A stretch of DNA of 38,916 nt from Bacteroidales bacterium. Lineage in GTDB: Bacteria; Bacteroidota; Bacteroidia; Bacteroidales; UBA1715. Below, in pieces: positions 18,278 to 24,027 of this stretch (position 1 is its first letter; each line of letters begins with the position of its first letter). The notes below the pieces were generated by a model that worked only from the letters and a program-made list of their open reading frames with translations, was not told the DNA's origin and did no database searches. The translations under genes and the position numbers were made by a program. The DNA lies in the NCBI GenBank assembly GCA_017642535.1, contig JAGCOW010000047.1, forward strand, positions 1-38,916, read 5' to 3'.

Positions 18278-18292
18278 CTTACCTTTTAATTT

Positions 18293-18694
18293 TTAATTCT
18301 CAAAGTTTTTCTTGATGTTTTGTGCCACTTCGGCAAGTTCTTCTTGCGAAGGGGAAAGTTTTGGCCCGCCAAAATTCATTTCTCCCACAGAGTTTTGCAA
18401 TGGAATAAGATGAATGTGGCAATGAGGAACTTCCAAGCCAACAACGCCAACGCCAATACGAGCACAAGGAATGCTTTTCTCAACGGCTTTCGCAACTTTT
18501 TTTGCAAACACCATCATTCTTCCAAGCAAATCGTCCTCTACATCGAAGATGTAAGGAATTTCCTGTTTCGGTATCACCAATGTGTGTCCTTTTGCCATAG
18601 GATTAATGTCCAAGAATGCCAAGAACTCATCGTTTTCGGCAACTTTATAGGCAGGAATTTCGCCTGCAACGATTTTTGAAAATATTGATGCCAT
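18293..18694 (-). CDS. HIT family nucleotide-binding hydrolase
   Basis: A 133-residue cytoplasmic protein of the histidine triad superfamily, closest to the HinT/HIT branch. The triad is visible as VPHCHIHLIPL with H91, H93 and H95. Upstream are the conserved 'FLDINPMAKGHTLVIPK' segment (about 27-43) and the opening 'IFSKIVAGEIPAYKV'. HinT-type enzymes hydrolyse nucleoside phosphoramidates such as AMP-lysine; the physiological substrate here is unknown. The gene starts 2 bases after greA stops, so the two form a tight operon. Confidence 0.95.
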   Translation of the reverse strand: MASIFSKIVAGEIPAYKVAENDEFLAFLDINPMAKGHTLVIPKQEIPYIFDVEDDLLGRMMVFAKKVAKAVEKSIPCARIGVGVVGLEVPHCHIHLIPLQNSVGEMNFGGPKLSPSQEELAEVAQNIKKNFEN

Positions 18695-18696
18695 AA

Positions 18697-19170
18697 CTAT
18701 CGAGATATTTCAATGATTTCAAATGGAATTTTACCTGCTGGAACTTGCACTTCGGCAATATCGCCCACTTTTTTACCAAGCAAACCTTTTGCTATTGGAG
18801 TGTTGATGGAGATTTTTCCGCTCTTGAAATCCGCTTCGGTTTCTGGAACAAGCGTATATTGCATTTTTGCATTGTTCTTCGTGTTGCGAATTGTCACTTT
18901 CGACAAAATTGCCACTGTTGACATATCCAACTTTGACTCGTCAATAATGCGGGCATTGATAATTTGTTGCTGCAACTTTGAAATGCGTAATTCCAAAAGA
19001 CCTTGTGCTTCTCGTGCTGCATCATATTCGGCATTTTCCGAAAGGTCACCCTTGTCGCGTGCCTCGGCAATTTGTTGAGAAATTCTTGGACGTTCAATTG
19101 TAGTAAGCTCGTCCAGCTCTTGTTGCAATTTCTTCAAGCCCTCTTCTGTTACGTATGAAACTTCTGCCAT
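18697..19170 (-). CDS. greA: Transcription elongation factor GreA
   Basis: A 157-residue protein of normal GreA length. It rescues backtracked RNA polymerase by stimulating cleavage of the nascent transcript in the secondary channel. The N-terminal coiled coil runs from about residue 8 to 75 and includes the tip motif 'GDLSENAEYDAAREAQ' (about 41-56), whose acidic D42 and E45 coordinate the catalytic metal. The C-terminal FKBP-like domain contains 'KVTIRNTKNNAKMQYTLVPETEADFKSGKISINTPIAKGLLGKKVGD'. The adjacent downstream gene is the HIT hydrolase (2-base gap). Upstream, a perfect -7 box is followed by a terminator-like hairpin before the start codon, described separately. Confidence 0.97.
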   Translation of the reverse strand: MAEVSYVTEEGLKKLQQELDELTTIERPRISQQIAEARDKGDLSENAEYDAAREAQGLLELRISKLQQQIINARIIDESKLDMSTVAILSKVTIRNTKNNAKMQYTLVPETEADFKSGKISINTPIAKGLLGKKVGDIAEVQVPAGKIPFEIIEISR

Positions 19171-19205
19171 AAAAATAATTTTTTACTAAATATGAGAAAA
19201 CAAAA

Positions 19206-19227
19206 GGAATCCCAATTAAGGGATTCC
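19206..19227 (-). terminator. Terminator-like hairpin between the coiled-coil gene and greA
   Basis: Arms GGAATCCC and GGGATTCC form a perfect 8-bp stem around a 6-base loop. On the minus strand the tail is TTTTGTTTTC. The hairpin is 29 bases after the stop of the upstream coiled-coil gene and 36 bases before the greA ATG, so it could end the upstream transcript. It also lies just downstream of a perfect -7 box (19247-19240), so it would be in the leader of a greA transcript from that promoter. Confidence 0.7.
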
Positions 19228-19239
19228 CAGATATTTTTA

Positions 19240-19247
19240 CAAATGTA
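19240..19247 (-). promoter_or_regulatory. Predicted greA promoter (-7 box TACATTTG)
   Basis: A perfect match to the Bacteroidetes -7 consensus TAnnTTTG, read on the minus strand, placed just after the stop codon of the preceding gene and 69 bases before the greA start. No convincing -33 TTTG was seen. Confidence 0.55.
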
Positions 19248-19256
19248 TGAAATTTT

Positions 19257-20138
19257 TTATTGCAAACCAAGTTGCGATTTACCAATTTCTTTTCCGTCAC
19301 AGAAAATAGAAATTTGGTACGACCCGATTGCCAACGCTTCATTACTTGCGTTATAGAAGATTTCGAACTTCAAATCTTCATTGTTGTAATTCACTTCTTT
19401 CTTTTCGGTGTACATAATTGTCTTACCTTCGAAATCGAACTGATTTGCGTTGCTTTGCGTCAACACTGTGCCGTTAGGAGCAATGATACGGATGAACAAA
19501 ATCTTATTTCCAGACTCTGCCAAACTGTTTTTCAACAATGTGCCGGCAACACCGATTTTTGCTGTTCTACGTGCCTTTGTAGCAACCTTTCCGTTTTTGT
19601 TGTATCCTTTTGCAACAATGTCGCTGATGCGAAGTTGTGAACCAATTTCAACTTTTTCGCTCAACTGCTCAATTTGTTGCGTTTTCTGGAAATCAATAAT
19701 GGTCATCGTGTCGATTTTGCGTTTCTTGAGCGAATCCTCGAAACCAAGAGAGTCAACTTTGTGCTTCAACATATCGTTTTCGCGGATGAATTTCTCGGCA
19801 GTGGCACGTAAAACCTCGATTTGTTTTCTGTATTTTTCAACCAAGGCAGCGTCGGCTTGTGCGGCCTTCAATTCTTCACGAGTTCTTTCAATTTCGGCCA
19901 AACGTTCTGTAAGAACTGAATCCATTTCTTCGTTGGCAGCAACTTGTTTCTTGATTTCTGTCTCAAGAGAATCCAAATTCGACAACAATTCTGCTTTTTC
20001 TTGCTGTACTTGTACAATTGTATCGGTCATTGTAACGATTTCCGACTTCAATTGTGCATTTTGCCACACGAAATAGCCAAGACCTAATGCCAAAAGAATG
20101 GCAACTACTAAAAAGATAACACTTGATTTTGAGTTCAT
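19257..20138 (-). CDS. Membrane-anchored periplasmic coiled-coil protein, function unknown
   Basis: I do not recognise a family. Read from the ATG at 20138 the protein has 293 residues. A short cytoplasmic N-terminus (MNSKSS) precedes one membrane segment (VIFLVVAILLALGLGYFVW). A long charged coiled coil follows to about residue 160 (repeated ES/LE/KQ heptads such as 'ERLAEIERTREELKAAQ'). A compact C-terminal domain of alternating strands comes last ('LFIRIIAPNGTVL', 'EVNYNNEDLKFEIFYN', 'GSYQISIFCDGKEIGKSQLGL'). An ATG 14 codons further upstream (20180) is in frame, but a perfect -7 box (20166-20159) lies inside that extension, so the downstream ATG is more likely the true start. It is divergent from the OB-fold gene at 20281. 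A cell-envelope structural or sensor role is a guess. Confidence 0.85.
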   Translation of the reverse strand: MNSKSSVIFLVVAILLALGLGYFVWQNAQLKSEIVTMTDTIVQVQQEKAELLSNLDSLETEIKKQVAANEEMDSVLTERLAEIERTREELKAAQADAALVEKYRKQIEVLRATAEKFIRENDMLKHKVDSLGFEDSLKKRKIDTMTIIDFQKTQQIEQLSEKVEIGSQLRISDIVAKGYNKNGKVATKARRTAKIGVAGTLLKNSLAESGNKILFIRIIAPNGTVLTQSNANQFDFEGKTIMYTEKKEVNYNNEDLKFEIFYNASNEALAIGSYQISIFCDGKEIGKSQLGLQ

Positions 20139-20158
20139 TTCTGTAATTTTTGTTTGTG

Positions 20159-20166
20159 CAAATGTA
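20159..20166 (-). promoter_or_regulatory. Predicted promoter of the coiled-coil protein gene (-7 box TACATTTG)
   Basis: A perfect TAnnTTTG match on the minus strand, 20 bases upstream of the ATG at 20138. Its position decides that start over the in-frame ATG at 20180, which would lie upstream of the transcription start. Confidence 0.6.
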
Positions 20167-20242
20167 CACTTTTTATTCATCTATATTAATCTTTGGCAGA
20201 AAAAAGTGATAAGAGATATGCTACTCGTTTTGTTTCTTTTTG

Positions 20243-20250
20243 TATGTTTG
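20243..20250 (+). promoter_or_regulatory. Predicted promoter of the OB-fold protein gene (-7 box TATGTTTG)
   Basis: A perfect TAnnTTTG match on the plus strand, 30 bases upstream of the ATG at 20281. Together with the box at 20166-20159 it forms a divergent promoter pair about 80 bases apart. Confidence 0.55.
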
Positions 20251-20280
20251 TAAAGACGAATTTTGAAAATTTGTAAGAAA

Positions 20281-20682
20281 ATGAAAAAAATATTCTTCGG
20301 TTTATTATTTGTTATCGTTGTTGGAATAGTGTTTGCTTTTGTTTTTTCAAATACAAAAATAATCCAAAAAAACACGGTAAGAGATGTCATTGAAAATGCT
20401 GTCGAACTCGACAAACGTGATGTAAAAGTAACCTTGAAGGGCGTTATTTCTTCGCCAATATCACAAAAGAAAAAACGCTTCTGGTTTGAGGACAGCACTG
20501 GACAAGTTATCATAGAGGTGAAATCGCATCTTATGCCTTTGGTTCCGTCATCCAATGAAACTCAAATTGAGATTCGTGGCGAGGTTGACTCTGAAATTGA
20601 CGACGGCGAAGGTGTGAAAATCGAAGTTGACGAACTTATTCTTGACGAAGGCGAACCGAATGAGGAAGAGTTTATAATGTAA
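20281..20682 (+). CDS. Small membrane-anchored OB-fold (YgiW/NirD-like) protein
   Basis: A 133-residue protein from the ATG at 20281. Residues 1-22 form a signal anchor (KKIFFGLLFVIVVGIVFAFVF). The remainder has an OB-fold-like pattern: 'VKVTLKGVISSPISQKKKRFWFEDSTGQVIIEVKSHLMP' then 'ETQIEIRGEVDSE', matching strands 1-4 of the bacterial OB-fold proteins of the YgiW/YdeI type ('v.L.G.I....... y.F.D.tG.i.v.i'). The C-terminus is strongly acidic (DDGEGVKIEVDELILDEGEPNEEE). It is probably periplasmic, binding a small ligand or partner; the assignment is from pattern only. A TTG six codons earlier could also initiate but is less likely. The gene converges on the ATP-grasp-like gene and overlaps it by 11 bases. 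Confidence 0.65.
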   Translation: MKKIFFGLLFVIVVGIVFAFVFSNTKIIQKNTVRDVIENAVELDKRDVKVTLKGVISSPISQKKKRFWFEDSTGQVIIEVKSHLMPLVPSSNETQIEIRGEVDSEIDDGEGVKIEVDELILDEGEPNEEEFIM

Positions 20683-21880
20683 TCTCCACTCGTGCCCTAT
20701 AATGTGTGTCTTTCGTGACAGGCGTCAGCGAAAGGTAGCCGTTCTGAATTCTACCATTTATTATATGTACTGTTTTTGACGATTGTGTTGTGTGGTCGGC
20801 AAGCAAATCCTCACTATTGTTGAAAAAATCGACTGAAAACGATCCTGTCTTCCCGTCTTCTACAAATCTGTCGTAAAACAATCGGGCAACCACTCCCATT
20901 GTCATTCTCAGATTGAATTCCACACAAGGATGTACGAAAATTTGTCCGTTTTCCTTATAAATAAACATATCTACACCCACAAAACCTGTATAGTACGGAG
21001 CAATGTGTTCCGAAATAAACGTAATGAGCGCATTTTGAATGGCATGAAGGTCTTCTGCTGAAATCCATTCTTGTAATTTATTGACGATAAACTCGTTCGA
21101 AGCGAGCAAGTTTCCTTGATATGCCCCATGTTCATTAGTATAAAACCACGAATAGCCGACAAAGTCAGTTTTCCCGTTTTTACACGAAAATTCCATCGCA
21201 AAGTCCTGAATTATAGTGTATAACGGTTCTGCTATCACACTCCCCTGCTTTATGGCAATATTTTTTACCCGATTAAGCAAATTTTCGGGCAAATAGCCCA
21301 AACTCCGCACAATTCCCTTGCCACTACCCGACCACGGCGCTTTAAAAATGGCAAATGGATGAACAGCAACAAAATTTTCTATTTCATCGCTTGTAAGCAC
21401 GGAAGCAGGTTTTGCAAGATGAAGCGTAGGATTTTCCAACGGTTGCAAAAAAGCTGTCGCCTCAATAGCCAATTTTCTATGCTGCAACGTCCGAAGCCGT
21501 TCTAATTGTTCAACTGACGGAAGCTGTGAAGCTCCTTTTTTTTCAAAATAACGGCGAATTGTCTTATTCCATCCCCACGGTAAAATCTCCATTGATTCGG
21601 AGAGTTGCGTCGTAAGAGAAGAATTTTTCAGTTGAGGAAATAATTTCTGTTGTTCTTGAAGCCACGATTGGTCAACAGTTTCGGTATAAACGGACGCATT
21701 GAATGCGTCCCTACAACATTGCGAAGAAACGATGTGCACTGCATTTTCTGCACTATACCAAAGCGGAAGCGCCGAGAAATCACGAGCAAAAACTTTTGCC
21801 GATAGTGGGGCATCAAAATGATCAGAATCAGAGGCAAGCGCCAAATCGTGGTCGGGATTAAAAATGTATAGTTTTCGCAT
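20672..21880 (-). CDS. ATP-grasp-like protein, function unknown
   Basis: A 402-residue cytoplasmic protein. The start 'MRKLYIFNPDHDLALA' is distinctive but I cannot link it to a characterised enzyme. The C-terminal two thirds resemble an ATP-grasp ligase: 'FAIFKAPWSGSGKGIVRS' (about 177-193) is the nucleotide-binding lysine and glycine-rich loop, 'VIAEPL' supplies the adenine-site strand, and 'GFVGVDMFIY...VHPCVEFNLRMTMG' carries the metal-binding E-x-N-x-R pattern. Such enzymes join a carboxylate to an amine or thiol using ATP; the substrate is unknown. It starts 3 bases after the zeta-toxin-family kinase ends, so the two are one operon. Residues 57-63 (RDAFNAS) are encoded by a perfect palindrome (21692-21710) that looks like a repeat element absorbed in frame. 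Confidence 0.75.
   Translation of the reverse strand: MRKLYIFNPDHDLALASDSDHFDAPLSAKVFARDFSALPLWYSAENAVHIVSSQCCRDAFNASVYTETVDQSWLQEQQKLFPQLKNSSLTTQLSESMEILPWGWNKTIRRYFEKKGASQLPSVEQLERLRTLQHRKLAIEATAFLQPLENPTLHLAKPASVLTSDEIENFVAVHPFAIFKAPWSGSGKGIVRSLGYLPENLLNRVKNIAIKQGSVIAEPLYTIIQDFAMEFSCKNGKTDFVGYSWFYTNEHGAYQGNLLASNEFIVNKLQEWISAEDLHAIQNALITFISEHIAPYYTGFVGVDMFIYKENGQIFVHPCVEFNLRMTMGVVARLFYDRFVEDGKTGSFSVDFFNNSEDLLADHTTQSSKTVHIINGRIQNGYLSLTPVTKDTHYRARVEITL
21692..21710. repeat. Palindrome inside the ATP-grasp-like coding sequence
   Basis: Arms GGACGCATT and AATGCGTCC are perfect 9-bp inverted copies around one base. On the coding strand it reads TGTAGGGACGCATT and onward, so the edge GTAGGGACG resembles the edge GTAGAGACG of the larger palindrome at 23982-24013. 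Confidence 0.7.
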
Positions 21881-21883
21881 ACA

Positions 21884-22453
21884 CTAAAATTTCGACATAA
21901 ATTTGTAGAAATAGTCCTTGTTTTCAATCGAAAACTGATTTTTCATTCCCAATGCAATCGGAATAAACTTGTTCTCGGAATTATACACCAAAAACCATTT
22001 GTCCGCTTCATTCTTGTAATTATTCCAAAAATTTTCCTTGCTTCGATAATACCGACGAATTACATCGCGATTTGGTACAAAATGACCACCTTTAAGCACG
22101 CGTTCCTTGATACGTTCAATGCAAACTTCGGGAGAATACAAGAACACATATACCAGCGTTACTTCGTAGCCCTCCTTGTGAAAATCGTCCATCATCTTGG
22201 TAAGATAAGTTCCCGACAACGTACTTTCAATAAGAACGCTCTCTCCACGTTTTTTGTATTCTTCAAGTTGCTTAAAGAAAATTTTTCCGGCGCTCACACT
22301 CACCCTACTCATATTCACCGGATCGATGGTTTTAGCTATCTCGTCGGCATTCAGACACGCCATTGGATGCAGTTCTATATAGCTCTGAGTAAACGTGGTT
22401 TTTCCCGAACCATTCGGACCACCTATAATTACCAATTCTTTCGTATCTGCCAT
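21884..22453 (-). CDS. Zeta-toxin-family P-loop kinase
   Basis: A 189-residue P-loop protein. Walker A is IIGGPNGSGKTTFT (about 9-22). 'MACLNADEIAK' (about 31-41) gives the substrate-binding aspartate, 'GESVLIESTLSGTYLTKMM' (about 70-88) the second substrate segment, and 'VPNRDVIRRYYRSKENF' (about 126-142) the arginine-rich lid. This pattern matches the zeta toxin family, whose studied members phosphorylate UDP-N-acetylglucosamine or related sugars. The protein is short and compact, as in chromosomal members often called predicted ABC-type ATPases. No epsilon-type antitoxin is encoded nearby; the only close partner is the ATP-grasp-like gene, 3 bases downstream. A toxin role is therefore uncertain and a housekeeping kinase is equally possible. 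A perfect -7 box lies at 22479-22472. Confidence 0.85.
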   Translation of the reverse strand: MADTKELVIIGGPNGSGKTTFTQSYIELHPMACLNADEIAKTIDPVNMSRVSVSAGKIFFKQLEEYKKRGESVLIESTLSGTYLTKMMDDFHKEGYEVTLVYVFLYSPEVCIERIKERVLKGGHFVPNRDVIRRYYRSKENFWNNYKNEADKWFLVYNSENKFIPIALGMKNQFSIENKDYFYKFMSKF

Positions 22454-22471
22454 ACCAACGCATTTTCAATA

Positions 22472-22479
22472 CAAAGATA
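22472..22479 (-). promoter_or_regulatory. Predicted promoter of the zeta-family kinase operon (-7 box TATCTTTG)
   Basis: A perfect TAnnTTTG match on the minus strand, 18 bases before the start codon at 22453. A TTTG at 22506-22503 lies 23 bases upstream and may be the -33 element. Confidence 0.55.
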
Positions 22480-22539
22480 GGAAACTTGCCACAGAGGTTA
22501 CACAAAAACGAAAAATTATTTGCTATATTTTCATTGATT

Positions 22540-22571
22540 TTTGTCACTAAAAAATATCTATCATATATTTG
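22540..22571 (+). promoter_or_regulatory. Predicted promoter of the PH-domain gene (-33 TTTG, -7 TATATTTG)
   Basis: TTTG at 22540-22543 and TATATTTG at 22564-22571 are separated by 20 bases, the closest match in this window to the full Bacteroidetes sigma consensus. The ATG follows 22 bases later. Confidence 0.65.
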
Positions 22572-22593
22572 TGAAATCAATAAACATATTTCT

Positions 22594-23013
22594 ATGGAAG
22601 AAAAAATAATTTATGAGGGTTCTCCGTCACAATGGACAAATTTTAAAGTTTATCTTCTTTGTTTAATCTTTTTTATGACTGTCATCCCTATATTCGTAGC
22701 ACTTTATTATTACTTTTTGGTGAAATGTACCAAGACAACAATCACAACAAAACGTATTATCGTAGAACGCGGATTGTTTTCAAAACGCACCGATGAGATT
22801 TTTTTGAAACGTGTGACAGATACAAAGTTATTTGAACCTTTCTTTTTGCGACTCGTTGGCTTGTCAAATTTAACTATTTACTCTACCGACAAAACTATTG
22901 GCGAAGTATCAGTTGAAGCTATACATAATGGTAGAGAGATATGGAATCAACTACGCGCTGCTGTTGAAGTGGAACGTAAGACTGTTCAAGAATTAGAACA
23001 TAGATTTGCATAG
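22594..23013 (+). CDS. Bacterial PH-domain (DUF304-type) membrane protein
   Basis: A 139-residue protein from the ATG at 22594, chosen because a full promoter ends 22 bases before it; an in-frame ATG further upstream lies before that promoter. The start 'EEKIIYEGSPSQWTNFKVYLLCLIF' and 'PIFVALYYYFLVK' give one or two membrane segments (about 18-45). The rest is the bPH2 pattern 'TTITTKRIIVERGLFSKRTDEIFLKRVTDTKLFEPFFLRLVGLSNLTIYSTD', with the alternating strands typical of DUF304. Such proteins are usually small membrane proteins of unknown role, some linked to envelope stress. It stands alone, divergent from the zeta-family operon. Confidence 0.88.
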   Translation: MEEKIIYEGSPSQWTNFKVYLLCLIFFMTVIPIFVALYYYFLVKCTKTTITTKRIIVERGLFSKRTDEIFLKRVTDTKLFEPFFLRLVGLSNLTIYSTDKTIGEVSVEAIHNGREIWNQLRAAVEVERKTVQELEHRFA

Positions 23014-23519
23014 TGTTCACTCCCCTGTTCATTTCTGTTTACAACCCAAAAAATTTAGTGAATAAATTTTTCAATAAAAATGTGTTAAAATTTTTGGAAG
23101 TAAAAAAATCTGTTTCGGTAAACAAGAATTTTAATTTTACAAAAAAATAACTCTTTTTGATTGAGGAATTATAAACATAAAAACGAACAGAGAAAATCAA
23201 AAAAAGAAGTAAACAATTGTGTGTTTATCATTGTTTACCAGAATTTGTTCATAAACGCAAATTATTACTGATTATCAAAAAAATACGAATCTCATAACGT
23301 GTTTATATCTGTTCTTAACTTTCTTTTTGTGTTCAAAACAAGAAAAATCAAAAAATTTTAGAAACAAATTCACAGCCGTATTATATACATCATAGTTTTT
23401 TTAATAAAAAATAAAAATATTATTTTAATTGTGTGTGGAAAGTGGTTTGAAAACTGATGCGGAAAAATGGTTGGTCGTTTCCAAAATTTGTAATACATTT
23501 CACAAAAATTTTAGTTGCG
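23014..23519. other. 506-base AT-rich gene-free region with clustered GTAAACA motifs
   Basis: No plausible gene is visible on either strand. GTAAACA or its complement occurs at 23036-23042, 23118-23124, 23209-23215 and 23232-23238, with a fifth copy just inside dut (23535-23541). Two of them form an inverted repeat with 9-bp arms (23209-23217 and 23230-23238). A copy of the motif TTACTGATTATCAA is at 23265-23278. No terminator for the PH gene and no perfect -7 box for dut was found. Confidence 0.6.
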
Positions 23520-23954
23520 ATGAAACTTAAGATTGTAAACAAATCAAAACATCAGTTGCCGGCATATTCTACAGAATATTCGGCAGGAATGGATTTACGT
23601 GCAAATATTGATGAACCGGTGGTGCTTGCTCCAATGCAACGTGCTATAATCCCTACGGGATTATTTATAGAACTGCCCGAAGGTTACGAAGCACAAATTC
23701 GACCACGAAGCGGTTTGGCCGCAAAATTCGGCATTACGGTGCTGAATTCTCCTGGAACGATTGATGCCGACTATCGTGGCGAAATAAAAGCTATTTTGGC
23801 GAATCTTTCCACAGAACCGTTTACTATTAACGACGGCGAAAGAATTTGTCAAATGGTGATTGCACAATATGCCAAAGCCGAAATTATTGAAGTGGAAGAA
23901 TTATCGGAAACAGTGAGAGGTGAAGGCGGATTTGGACACACTGGGGTTAAATAG
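23520..23954 (+). CDS. dut: Deoxyuridine 5'-triphosphate nucleotidohydrolase (dUTPase)
   Basis: A 144-residue trimeric dUTPase that hydrolyses dUTP to dUMP and pyrophosphate, keeping uracil out of DNA and feeding dTMP synthesis. All five family motifs are present: I AGMDLRA (22-28), II RPRSGLA (61-67), [14 protein letters not shown] (79-89) with the catalytic aspartate, [11 protein letters not shown] (106-114) and [11 protein letters not shown] (133-142). The ATG at 23520 gives the standard start ([16 protein letters not shown]); an in-frame ATG 21 codons upstream would add unrelated residues. The next gene on the strand is the sugar nucleotidyltransferase, separated by a palindromic repeat. 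Confidence 0.98.
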   Translation: MKLKIVNKSKHQLPAYSTEYSAGMDLRANIDEPVVLAPMQRAIIPTGLFIELPEGYEAQIRPRSGLAAKFGITVLNSPGTIDADYRGEIKAILANLSTEPFTINDGERICQMVIAQYAKAEIIEVEELSETVRGEGGFGHTGVK

Positions 23955-23981
23955 TTAAAAATTAAAAATTAAGAATTATGG

Positions 23982-24013
23982 TTGTAGAGACGTGCCATGG
24001 CGCGTCTCTACAA
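23982..24013. repeat. 32-base interspersed palindrome between dut and the nucleotidyltransferase gene
   Basis: The element starts TTGTAGAGACGTGCC, is centred on CCATGG and ends GCGTCTCTACAA. The 16-base arms pair with a single mismatch that would be a G-U wobble in RNA. It is flanked on the left by an AT-rich repeat (23953-23977). It has no T tail on the plus strand, so it is not a typical terminator. An ATG inside it (23992) is in frame with the next gene but would give 12 repeat-derived residues. Confidence 0.8.
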
Positions 24014-24027
24014 TAAAAAATAAAATT

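Noticed and set aside
19450..20076. Open frame of 208 codons on the plus strand opposite the coiled-coil gene
   Set aside because: Its Ser/Cys/Phe-rich translation is the usual antisense shadow of a Glu/Lys/Gln-rich coiled coil.
23434..23442. DnaA-box-like sequence TGTGGAAAG in the long gap before dut, hinting at an origin
   Set aside because: Only one site with two mismatches to the consensus, no cluster of DnaA boxes and no dnaA or dnaN nearby.
23425..23445. MraZ-type operator (GTGG repeats) before dut
   Set aside because: Only two GTGG-like units with wrong spacing, and no cell-wall or division gene follows.
23992..24027. N-terminal extension of the nucleotidyltransferase from the ATG at 23992
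   Set aside because: The codons come from the palindromic repeat and poly-A spacer, and the ATG at 24028 gives the standard family N-terminus.
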